A stretch of 32,218 bases of DNA from an uncultured Erwinia sp. (GTDB lineage: Bacteria > Pseudomonadota > Gammaproteobacteria > Enterobacterales > Enterobacteriaceae), in the NCBI GenBank assembly GCA_946221915.1, contig CAMIKG010000053.1:1-32218 (forward strand). Direction: 5' to 3'. This document shows, piece after piece, positions 8,397 to 16,373 of the stretch. The stretch's first letter is position 1. Each line of letters starts with the position of its first letter. The notes under the pieces are model-generated. The model saw only the letters and a program-made list of their open reading frames with translations. It was not told the DNA's origin and searched no databases. A program made the translations under genes and the position numbers.

Positions 8397-8425
8397 TTGA
8401 CAGCGCCATAAGAAACCGCTATTTG
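8397..8425 (+). promoter_or_regulatory. probable lysC promoter
   Basis: A perfect -35 hexamer TTGACA (8397-8402) is followed after 17 bp by TATTTG (8420-8425), a weak -10. Transcription would begin near 8431, just before the leader hairpin at 8436-8455 that precedes the lysine aptamer. Confidence 0.6.
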
Positions 8426-8435
8426 TAGGCCGCTA

Positions 8436-8640
8436 CTTACGCATCTGTGCGTAAGCCAGAAGAGGCGCGTCGCTCAGGCAGTGTGTTGGAGGAACCGTAT
8501 CCGGGGAAAACACATCATGGGATGCGACGCCGAGGTATCACGTACGCGGAGTGCGGAATATCGACCGCAGGGGCTGAATCCTCTGGGTTGTCACCAGGCG
8601 CGTTCGCAGTCGGACGTTCTGCAAGGTGGGGCGCTTCTGG
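8436..8640 (+). ncRNA. lysine riboswitch in the lysC leader
   Basis: The leader opens with a hairpin (CTTACGCA 8436-8443 with TGCGTAAG 8448-8455). The lysine aptamer follows, bounded by its P1 helix: CCAGAAG (8456-8462) with CTTCTGG (8634-8640). Signature segments of the L-box family are in order: AGAGGCGCGT, TGTTGGAGGAACCG, GCGACGCCGAGGT, GGGGCTGAATCC, GGGTTGTCACCAG and GTTCGCAGTCGGACGTT. They correspond block by block to the E. coli lysC leader as I recall it. Binding of lysine is expected to repress the lysine-sensitive aspartokinase encoded next. Confidence 0.95.
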
Positions 8641-8685
8641 GTGTATCGTAGTCCCTCTGTTCTACGTCTCCCTACTCCGCTCTCC

Positions 8686-8724
8686 CCTTGTGCCAAGGCT
8701 GATTATTACTATCCTGACACGAGG
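8686..8724 (+). promoter_or_regulatory. expression platform sequestering the lysC Shine-Dalgarno
   Basis: CCTTGTGCC (8686-8694) can pair with GACACGAGG (8716-8724), the latter containing the GAGG Shine-Dalgarno. This mirrors the E. coli lysC leader, where the lysine-bound form hides the ribosome site. No intrinsic terminator with a T-run is seen in the leader, so control is probably at translation and mRNA stability. Confidence 0.7.
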
Positions 8725-8738
8725 CAGTGAAATTTATC

Positions 8739-10094
8739 ATGTCCCAATCTGATCTTATCGTGGCGAAATTTGGCGGCACCAGCGTGGCCGACTTTGATGC
8801 CATGAACCGCAGCGCCGATGTGGTGCTGGCCGATGCAAACGTGCGTCTGGTGGTGCTGTCCGCCTCCGCCGGTATCACCAATTTGCTGGTTGCGCTGGCT
8901 GAAGGTAAGCAACTGGAAGAGCGTGCTTACCATCTCGATGAAATCCGCCGTATTCAGTATGCGATTATTGATCGTCTGCAGCAGCCGGATGTGATTCGCG
9001 AAGAGATTGACCGCATGATCGAAAATATCGCCACGTTATCAGAAACTTCTGCGCTGGCGACCTCCACCGCCCTGACCGATGAACTGGTCAGCCACGGTGA
9101 ACTGATGTCTACCCTGCTGTTTGTCGAGATCCTGCGCGAACGCCAGCAGGCCGTTGAGTGGTTTGACGTGCGTAAAGTGATGCGCACCAATGACCGTTTT
9201 GGCCGTGCTGAGCCTGACGTCGCCCAGCTGAAAGAGCTGACCGCCAGCCAGCTGCAGTCGCGTCTCGATGAAGCACTGGTCGTTACCCAGGGCTTTATCG
9301 GCAGCGAAAGTAAAGGCCGCACCACCACGCTGGGACGTGGCGGCAGCGACTATACTGCCGCGCTGCTGGGCGAAGCGCTGAATGCTAAACGTATCGATAT
9401 CTGGACTGATGTGCCGGGGATTTACACCACCGATCCACGTATTGTGACCGCCGCTAAACGCATTGATGAAATCACCTTTGAAGAAGCGGCGGAAATGGCG
9501 ACATTTGGCGCGAAAGTGCTGCATCCAGCGACGATTTTGCCGGCAGTACGCAGCGATATTCCGGTATTCGTCGGTTCCAGTAAAGATCCGGCCGCTGGTG
9601 GCACCATGGTGCGCGGCACCGCCACCAACCCGCCACTGTTCCGAGCGCTGGCGCTGCGTCGCCGCCAGACGCTGCTGACACTGCACAGCCTAAATATGCT
9701 GCATGCACGCGGTTTCCTTGCTGAGGTGTTTAATATCCTGGCGCGTCACAATATTTCCGTTGACCTGATCACAACCTCAGAAGTGAGTGTGGCGCTGACA
9801 CTGGATACCACCGGTTCAACGTCGACGGGCGACAGCCTGCTGACCCAGGCGCTGCTGACCGAGCTTTCCTCCCTGTGCCGGGTGGAAGTGGAAGAGAATC
9901 TGGCGCTGATCGCGCTGATCGGCAATAAACTGTCGCATGCCTGCGGCGTGGGCAAAGAAGTGTTTGGCGTGATGGAGCCGTTCAACGTACGAATGATTTG
10001 CTACGGTGCAAGCCGCTATAACCTCTGCTTCCTTGTACCTGGCAATGATGCCGAGCAGGTGGTTCGCACCCTGCACAGCAATCTGTTCGAATAA
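8739..10094 (+). CDS. lysC: aspartokinase III, lysine-sensitive
   Basis: Cytosolic kinase that phosphorylates aspartate, the first step of the aspartate-family pathway leading to lysine; feedback-inhibited by lysine. From ATG 8739 the product has 451 aa (E. coli 449) with the nucleotide-binding motif KFGGTS at residues 10-15 and the kinase core motif TTLGRGGSDYTAALL. The C-terminal tandem ACT domains contain the lysine-site blocks MLHARGFLAEVF and SVDLITTSEVSVALTLDTT. The start is ambiguous. GAGG at 8721-8724 is 14 bases from this ATG but only 2 from an in-frame GTG at 8727. I prefer ATG 8739 because it reproduces the family N-terminus. Expression is under the upstream lysine riboswitch. Confidence 0.97.
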   Translation: MSQSDLIVAKFGGTSVADFDAMNRSADVVLADANVRLVVLSASAGITNLLVALAEGKQLEERAYHLDEIRRIQYAIIDRLQQPDVIREEIDRMIENIATLSETSALATSTALTDELVSHGELMSTLLFVEILRERQQAVEWFDVRKVMRTNDRFGRAEPDVAQLKELTASQLQSRLDEALVVTQGFIGSESKGRTTTLGRGGSDYTAALLGEALNAKRIDIWTDVPGIYTTDPRIVTAAKRIDEITFEEAAEMATFGAKVLHPATILPAVRSDIPVFVGSSKDPAAGGTMVRGTATNPPLFRALALRRRQTLLTLHSLNMLHARGFLAEVFNILARHNISVDLITTSEVSVALTLDTTGSTSTGDSLLTQALLTELSSLCRVEVEENLALIALIGNKLSHACGVGKEVFGVMEPFNVRMICYGASRYNLCFLVPGNDAEQVVRTLHSNLFE

Positions 10095-10109
10095 TCGCCT
10101 GTGATTCTC

Positions 10110-10138
10110 ACCGGGTCAGCCAGCACGGCTGGCCCGGT
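10110..10138 (+). terminator. probable lysC terminator
   Basis: ACCGGGTCAGCC (10110-10121) and GGCTGGCCCGGT (10127-10138) pair over 12 bp with one G-U wobble around a 5-nt loop, 16 bases after the lysC stop. The following TCAATTCT is only moderately T-rich. Confidence 0.65.
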
Positions 10139-10311
10139 TCAATTCTGCCTGTCGCATTTCATCTTCTCATCAATATCAGCGTAAACCCGGCTGTCATTTC
10201 CATAAAAAAACCAACGCTGACGTCGATTATTGACCGCTTCGGTGACGCATAACTAGAGTGAATTTCCCTGTTACGCCTCCAGTTCGCTCACCGATATGTA
10301 AGGAAAATAAT

Positions 10312-13300
10312 ATGAAGAATATGTCCTGTGACATTCGCTCAACGACGCCTGCCAGACATATTGATGTGACACACTCGCTGCAGCCAACCACTTCTCAGAA
10401 CAAGATATTCAATTCTTCTTTGCAAAATATATCCAATACCGATACGCCATGCCCTGACTTTATTCATGCCCCCTTTCCCCTCTCCGATAGCGCCTCATGG
10501 ATGGCCACAGAGGCGGTGCGATCCGTGTTGAGCGGCGAGGATTCCCGCTCTTCCACACCATTACTGCCAGAAAAATTACCCCAGGGTTCAGAACCTTTTA
10601 TTAAAGCGGAATATACTTACCAGCCAGAAGAATCAGCGATCGCGGAAAACCCGAAAATAACACGCAACGCCTTAAAAATGACCCGTTATCACGATTTTAT
10701 TCAAGGCAGGCTGATCCACTATGAAAAGGAACTTCGTCAGTCAGACGCTTATAATATCAGTACCTATGCCGATGACTGCCAGAAAATCATTCAGTTACAC
10801 AACGAGATTACGCAGGAAGTGCGTGACAACGCCAGTAAGGCGTATCAGAAACAAAAAATATTAGTCAGTCATGCCGCCAGCGATCTGAACAATATGCAAT
10901 TAACGACCATCATCGATGAAATTGCCGCTATTTGCGACCCCAGTAAAGAATTAGCGAACTGTTATAATCAAACCCGTACCACTCTTCATAAAGCCTGTGA
11001 AGACGGCACGCCCTATAAGCTCTGGGATTACCTGAACGAAAATGAGCCATTGCTGGCCTGGCTGGAAGATTCAGACTTTGGCCGGAAAATACTGGATGAA
11101 CTTAACACCATACCGCCGGAAAGTGAAGATTACGACAGGTTCAGCACAGCGCAGTTACAATTAATCAATCGAATTTTAGCGTTTTGCAAACCTATTACCG
11201 GCGTGCACCTCCATGCGCTTTATCAGCTCGATTTATCAGGTAAAAGCGCTCAGGAAATTATTCATACGCTGATACAGAATCAGGGGGTAAAAGAAATACT
11301 CCATGGCAGCTTTTATGGCCGGCGGGTATGGGGTCGATTAATGAACTGCCCGCTGATTATCGAATTATTTAACCATAATAAGAAAATAGAGCACAATCGT
11401 GGTAAAATTGCGCAGCAAAAAAACAAGCTTGGAGAATTACAAAGCCGCTCAATGATTTCTCGTCTTTTTAATATATGGAATATAAAAAGAAAAGAAAAAA
11501 AAATAAAAAGAATGACGTACCAAATGCGAGAGGACGTCAACATGCGCAAGGATATCGTCATAGGAAGAGATAATTACTTTAAATATTTACAGAATCTCTC
11601 GAATGGTGATGTATACAATACTCTGCGAGAATTATCACGCAACGATGTTACCCTGCAAAATAATATAGACAGGGTGATCAACCTCAGTGAAACTGTAGAA
11701 AAAGTGACACCTACATTTCTCTTCCTCGACACCAAAATGGTGCCATTTATACACATATCCCGGGCTCTCACTTTCTGCGATCTGTTTACCAAAAATATAG
11801 GCAGCTCTGTCGAAACCCTGGCCGCAACGATCGCTCAGCTTTATCCGGCCAGCGAGGAGATCAGGCAATTTAGTCGCTCCCTGAAAAGTAGCAGCGATGA
11901 AATTCCGCTGATCATGGCGAGCGGATACCTGTTGCCCCCCCATATCCGCGGGCAGGAACGTAAGCGCAGAATGATATTACTCTCAAAAGTGATCAGCACC
12001 CGGGAACAGGAAGAGATCCCCCGCGACCATGTAAAACTGCCCACTTATCTGGCGCGGCAGGGAGAGTGGTGCCCGAACTGGAAAGATCCTCTCGATGACC
12101 ATACGCTTGCTGCGACGGTTAAAGTCTGGCTGGATAATCAGCGTCCCCGCGGGCAAGACGATATCCTGATGCGAATCGACAGCAAGCTGGCCACTTGTCT
12201 CGCTCCCGCCACTCTGGAGCGAAATTACAGGGCATCTGTGCAGCTGAATGATAAGCTGGTAAAAAAATTAACCGTTACGCCGGAACAGCAAAATATCATT
12301 AAGCAGTACATGGTGGCATACCTGCTGGCCCGGGGTGAATACGCCGACCCGGCGCTAAGAAATGCGCGCTTTGAACTTAATCTCGCGAAATTGTTAGGGA
12401 GATTACCCGAAAAACTGGCATGGGACCTCGAAAAAGTCCGCTTAACTGCCGCGCATTACCGTGAGAAAAAATTTACCGAGGAGAACCGATTACTGACCGA
12501 TAAACATCTGGAGACCATAGACCATCTGATGGTGCTTGAAAAAGCAATCCATAATTTTATGGAGGCGCGCAATGCGCTGGAGGAGCTGCATGGTATCTAC
12601 CGCGAAATACAGGATGAGCTCAATGAGCTTGAGTCACTCTATGAACATCTGGAGGATATTATATCAGGCGACATTCAGCGTTTATCAGGATTTCACCAGC
12701 TGGTGAGTGATATTCTTAATGATAACAATATCGAGTTTTTAAGCTATTTTGATGCGGATTATTATGACAGACTTAACGTTATTCGAAAAATCCTTTTGGC
12801 TTACAATGGCGAAGGACTCCAGGCACTGTTTACCACCCTGGATTCGACAGGTTTAAATTTATCTGACAACGATATACAACACGTCACCACCACCATTAAA
12901 AATTATCTTTTCGATGAAACCAGTCGCGAAACTAAAAGCGCCAGCATGGTCTTATCGCTGTTATTTAACACGCTATTTAAAAATGGCTATATAGTCGACC
13001 TTCCCGCGCGACAAACGCTCGGCCATGCTCATGAATACCTCGACGCGCTGTCATCCGAACTGCTCAATGAAATGAACAAAATCATCGAGGGTGAAATCGA
13101 ACGCATCATGGTTGATTTCCCCCCGGCGAAACCTAAAAACATCGATTATATCAATGCCTGTTGCCGGTTAATCAGTCAGCCTGAACAGCATCAGACTATT
13201 TTTAACTTCCTGACCTCACAGCAGCCCGATACAAAAAAACTCAGCCCGCGAGAATATAGTGTTCTGAAAACGACGCTGCGGACAATGCTAACGAGCACCC

Positions 13301-15201
13301 CTGACGAGTATCAGAGGATCTGCAGCGAAATCATCTGTAACCTACAGCAACAGCGCATGGATAAGGATCTCTACTGGCTCGCCAGCATGGTTTACTGGCA
13401 TGATTTTTTCTCCCTGCGCCGTGCTGGTTACCTGGCGGTAAACAGTGATGCGCAAAGAAAAAAAGAGATAGAACAAATTTACCGCCTCAATGAATACCTT
13501 TTCCTCGATGAGCTCGCTACCGACTACAACAACTGGCGGGAAGCAGTGGGTGTCCCGGCAGGAAAACTGGGTGATTTTATTAATGAAATGGATAAAAAAT
13601 ATAAAATTTCACCCTCCCTCGCTTATCAGGTCACCTTACTAAAGGATGACATCACCATTGCCATGCATAAATTGAGTGAGGAAAAAAGAGTCGCATACCG
13701 GCGCGCCATTAATGAAATGAACCTGAGAGTGGGTCTGGCAATGCATTCTCATGAACTTGAACAGCAACGACTAAATTATAGAAGAGAAATGTGGCGGCGC
13801 GATGCGCAAAATAATTATGCCAAAGAAATTGATATCAGTAATAAAGCAATCATCAGTGAGTGGCGTAATAAAAACCATCAACACATATTAGAAAATATTG
13901 CCCTGCAGAGAGAGCTGGCCTTTGCTTTCCAGCGTGAACGGAAAGCAAAGACAGAGGGCGCCATTACCAAAACGACAAGAGCGGTGGCCCATGCCTGGCG
14001 TAATCGTGAAGTCTACGTGGTGATAGGGACGAAAATCGGTCATACATCCCGGGTGATAATCCATGATGGCGCAGGCCCGGTGAACAAACATGATACCCAG
14101 GATAAAGACGAATCCACCATTCAGTATTCCGTCGTCAAAGTTAAAGCCAGTGAATTAACTAACGACTTACTGGATCTGCTGTCTTCCGCTAAACCGGTGC
14201 ATGGCGCGCCGAAAGCGTCCGCCAGCTGGCGCCCCAATCCAGGTGAGGCTCCCACGGTTAACGGGCGCCGGCTGATGAAAATCAAAGTGGAAAAAACCGA
14301 TGAAGTCGGTTACCAGGTGTTCGGTGTTTACAATAAATATGGCGATATCCCCGTCAAAATTAATCAGACGCCACCGGGCCTGGATGAGCTGATGGAGAAA
14401 ATTAAAGCAGAGCAACTGCGCAATCCCGGTGCGGGTCAACACAGCGCAGCAAGGGATAACGCCGCAACACCTGCCGCTGCCAGTCAGAGTACAGCGGCAC
14501 CATCAGCCGAAAACGCCATGACGCTGCCGCAGGCATTACCCCGCCCATGGGGCGGACAGCTGCCGCCCGACCCCACGTTGCCGAAATCCACTGGCATCCC
14601 GTCTCAGCCAGGACCTTCGCGAGAGGACAGGCCGCATAAAATAGGGTTATTCCCCTGTTCAGCGCAAATGGCGCATCAGGTGATGTCGCCGCGCGGCTGG
14701 CTGGGGGAAAATGCTGAACGCCTGCCCTACATGATTAGTCAGACCGACCTGTTCCGCAACACGATACTGGTCATCACCAAAGGTAACGGAGAAGTGATTC
14801 ACGCCTACGATTCCATCACCGGTGATCATTTCGATAAAGCAAAGCTGTTAACCACCAAGCGAACCATCGCCGCTGTCCGGCTCGAACACGAACATTATGA
14901 TGCCTGGCTGCCTGATAACAGAAAACAAAGGCATCACTTTATCCCGGTGCCGATAGCGCGCACTGTTAACGGTGAAACACGTACTGGCGGCACGGCTTAC
15001 TATCTGTCGACCGGAAAAAGCAGTATCCATAAAGTCGCAAAAGATGGTTTATGCATGACCAATGCAGCAGCGCTCGCTCTGGATTTGAACTATGGCAACA
15101 TCACGGGCGATCAGTTACGCAGCCAGGTGGTCCAGGGACTCGCTACGGGGAAATTTGAAGCGTTGTTGCAGCAACCCACCTTTTATGACCAAACCCGTTA
15201 A
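10312..15201 (+). CDS. 1629-aa effector-like protein with a permuted OTU-like cysteine protease C-terminus
   Basis: I do not recognise this gene by name. ATG 10312 is preferred over an in-frame GTG at 10258 because AAGGA sits seven bases before it. Visible architecture: Ser/Thr/Pro-rich N-terminus (1-100) without signal peptide or membrane segments; a long mostly helical region (about 110-1220) with a Lys-rich stretch at 386-420 and a coiled coil at 743-789; a beta-rich segment (about 1230-1365); a Pro/Ala-rich linker (about 1372-1443); and a C-terminal domain. That domain has W1463-LGE, the strand block ILVIT (1485-1489), H1528-Y1529-D1530, then D1578-G-L-C1581 followed by a helix and LRSQVV. 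These are the conserved OTU deubiquitinase/protease blocks, with the His block before the Cys block, as in circularly permuted OTUs. The fold and any deubiquitinase activity are inference. DNA is locally very A-rich (11460-11520), unlike its neighbours. Confidence 0.85.
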   Translation: MKNMSCDIRSTTPARHIDVTHSLQPTTSQNKIFNSSLQNISNTDTPCPDFIHAPFPLSDSASWMATEAVRSVLSGEDSRSSTPLLPEKLPQGSEPFIKAEYTYQPEESAIAENPKITRNALKMTRYHDFIQGRLIHYEKELRQSDAYNISTYADDCQKIIQLHNEITQEVRDNASKAYQKQKILVSHAASDLNNMQLTTIIDEIAAICDPSKELANCYNQTRTTLHKACEDGTPYKLWDYLNENEPLLAWLEDSDFGRKILDELNTIPPESEDYDRFSTAQLQLINRILAFCKPITGVHLHALYQLDLSGKSAQEIIHTLIQNQGVKEILHGSFYGRRVWGRLMNCPLIIELFNHNKKIEHNRGKIAQQKNKLGELQSRSMISRLFNIWNIKRKEKKIKRMTYQMREDVNMRKDIVIGRDNYFKYLQNLSNGDVYNTLRELSRNDVTLQNNIDRVINLSETVEKVTPTFLFLDTKMVPFIHISRALTFCDLFTKNIGSSVETLAATIAQLYPASEEIRQFSRSLKSSSDEIPLIMASGYLLPPHIRGQERKRRMILLSKVISTREQEEIPRDHVKLPTYLARQGEWCPNWKDPLDDHTLAATVKVWLDNQRPRGQDDILMRIDSKLATCLAPATLERNYRASVQLNDKLVKKLTVTPEQQNIIKQYMVAYLLARGEYADPALRNARFELNLAKLLGRLPEKLAWDLEKVRLTAAHYREKKFTEENRLLTDKHLETIDHLMVLEKAIHNFMEARNALEELHGIYREIQDELNELESLYEHLEDIISGDIQRLSGFHQLVSDILNDNNIEFLSYFDADYYDRLNVIRKILLAYNGEGLQALFTTLDSTGLNLSDNDIQHVTTTIKNYLFDETSRETKSASMVLSLLFNTLFKNGYIVDLPARQTLGHAHEYLDALSSELLNEMNKIIEGEIERIMVDFPPAKPKNIDYINACCRLISQPEQHQTIFNFLTSQQPDTKKLSPREYSVLKTTLRTMLTSTPDEYQRICSEIICNLQQQRMDKDLYWLASMVYWHDFFSLRRAGYLAVNSDAQRKKEIEQIYRLNEYLFLDELATDYNNWREAVGVPAGKLGDFINEMDKKYKISPSLAYQVTLLKDDITIAMHKLSEEKRVAYRRAINEMNLRVGLAMHSHELEQQRLNYRREMWRRDAQNNYAKEIDISNKAIISEWRNKNHQHILENIALQRELAFAFQRERKAKTEGAITKTTRAVAHAWRNREVYVVIGTKIGHTSRVIIHDGAGPVNKHDTQDKDESTIQYSVVKVKASELTNDLLDLLSSAKPVHGAPKASASWRPNPGEAPTVNGRRLMKIKVEKTDEVGYQVFGVYNKYGDIPVKINQTPPGLDELMEKIKAEQLRNPGAGQHSAARDNAATPAAASQSTAAPSAENAMTLPQALPRPWGGQLPPDPTLPKSTGIPSQPGPSREDRPHKIGLFPCSAQMAHQVMSPRGWLGENAERLPYMISQTDLFRNTILVITKGNGEVIHAYDSITGDHFDKAKLLTTKRTIAAVRLEHEHYDAWLPDNRKQRHHFIPVPIARTVNGETRTGGTAYYLSTGKSSIHKVAKDGLCMTNAAALALDLNYGNITGDQLRSQVVQGLATGKFEALLQQPTFYDQTR

Positions 15202-15208
15202 CTGAACC

Positions 15209-15236
15209 GGCCCCGGGGATCTGGCTTCCCGGGGCC
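15209..15236 (+). terminator. GC-rich hairpin after the 1629-aa gene
   Basis: GGCCCCGGG (15209-15217) and CCCGGGGCC (15228-15236) form a 9-bp stem with a 10-nt loop, beginning 8 bases after the stop. No T-run follows, so it may stop transcription poorly or act as a 3'-stabilising hairpin. Confidence 0.5.
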
Positions 15237-15406
15237 ACACACGCCGCCTGTCTCCCTTCGGCTTTATCACTGATCGGGCCTTTTTTCCCCGCCAATTCAT
15301 GTATGATTCCGGGTCTGTCTGCTGCCCCCGTTCCGGGCAAACGGCAACTTGTCTGATGGCAAACGAAGTACCACAAAACACAACAACGAAATAAGGATGT
15401 CTGGCT

Positions 15407-16324
15407 ATGCTCGCCACAATTACCCGACTGTTCCCGCTGTGGGCAGTCCTGCTCTCTGTCGCCGCTTACTATACGCCCTCGACATTTATCGGTATTGGCC
15501 CCTGGGTAACCTGGCTGCTGATGCTGATTATGTTTGGTATGGGCGTCACGCTGCATATCGACGATTTTAAACGCGTTCTGACCCGCCCGGCGCCGGTTAT
15601 TGCCGGCACGTTCCTGCACTATCTGGTGATGCCACTGGCGGCCTGGGGACTGGCGAAGCTGTTCCAGATGCCACCCGATCTCGCCGCCGGTATGATCCTG
15701 GTGGGCAGCGTGGCCAGCGGTACTGCGTCGAACGTGATGATTTATCTGGCGAAAGGCGATGTGGCGCTGTCCGTGACTATCTCCTCCGTCTCCGCGCTGG
15801 TCGGCGTGTTTGCCACGCCACTGCTGACGCGCTTCTATGTCGATACCCATATTCAGGTCGATGTGGTCGGCATGCTGCTGAGCATCGTGAAAATTGTGGT
15901 GATCCCAATTGGTCTTGGCCTGATTATCCATCATTCGATGAACAGCGTGGTTAAGCGGGTTGAACCTTACCTGCCCGCGTTTTCAATGATCTGTATTCTG
16001 CTGATTATCAGTGCGGTAGTAGCGGGCAGCCAGAGCTTTATCGGCTCGGTCGGACTGATGGTGATCGTGGCGGTGATTCTGCATAACGCCATTGGTCTGC
16101 TTGGCGGTTACTGGGGCGGCAAGCTGTTTGGCTTTGACGAATCCACCTGCCGCACGCTGGCGCTGGAAGTCGGCATGCAGAACTCGGGTCTGGCGGCGAC
16201 GCTGGGCAAGCTCTATTTCTCGCCTCTGGCGGCACTGCCTGGCGCGATTTTCTCGGTCTGGCACAACCTGTCCGGTTCACTGCTGGCGGGCTACTGGTCC
16301 GGTAAACCGGTGAAAAAGAAATAA
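15407..16324 (+). CDS. panS: ketopantoate/pantoate/pantothenate transporter PanS (BASS family)
   Basis: Inner-membrane transporter of the bile acid:sodium symporter (BASS) superfamily. The relative next to yjbB in Salmonella was shown to transport coenzyme A precursors and named PanS, and this gene has the same neighbour. The 305-aa product has nine to ten membrane segments. It carries the two conserved family motifs: GSVASGTASN (100-109, first cross-over helix) and EVGMQNSGLA (254-263, second cross-over helix). Start ATG 15407, with AAGG about ten bases upstream; it lies between the two large orphan genes. Substrate assignment is by homology and context only. Confidence 0.88.
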   Translation: MLATITRLFPLWAVLLSVAAYYTPSTFIGIGPWVTWLLMLIMFGMGVTLHIDDFKRVLTRPAPVIAGTFLHYLVMPLAAWGLAKLFQMPPDLAAGMILVGSVASGTASNVMIYLAKGDVALSVTISSVSALVGVFATPLLTRFYVDTHIQVDVVGMLLSIVKIVVIPIGLGLIIHHSMNSVVKRVEPYLPAFSMICILLIISAVVAGSQSFIGSVGLMVIVAVILHNAIGLLGGYWGGKLFGFDESTCRTLALEVGMQNSGLAATLGKLYFSPLAALPGAIFSVWHNLSGSLLAGYWSGKPVKKK

Positions 16325-16327
16325 TCC

Positions 16328-16357
16328 CAGCAGGGCGGTGATATCACCGCCCTGCTG
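16328..16357. terminator. bidirectional terminator between panS and yjbB
   Basis: A perfect 30-bp palindrome with half-site CAGCAGGGCGGTGAT spans the gap between the convergent stops (panS ends 16324, yjbB ends 16374). The minus strand is followed by ATTATTTCTTTTTC, the plus strand by ATTTC. It probably terminates both genes. Confidence 0.8.
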
Positions 16358-16373
16358 ATTTCAGCGCCCGCCG

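Noticed and set aside
10139..10311. hrp box (GGAACC-N15/16-CCACNNA) before the 1629-aa gene
   Set aside because: Searched by eye for type III effector promoters; no GGAACC is present here or before the 867-aa gene.
14656..14658. Cys1449 (GLFPCSAQM) as the catalytic cysteine of a normally ordered OTU
   Set aside because: It lacks the DGxC context, whereas C1581 has D-G-L-C, an Ala-rich helix and LRSQVV exactly as in OTU Cys blocks.
15143..15934. 263-codon minus-strand ORF opposite panS
   Set aside because: Composition (Gln/His/Arg-rich) is that of an antisense shadow of a GC-rich membrane-protein gene; panS has clear family motifs.
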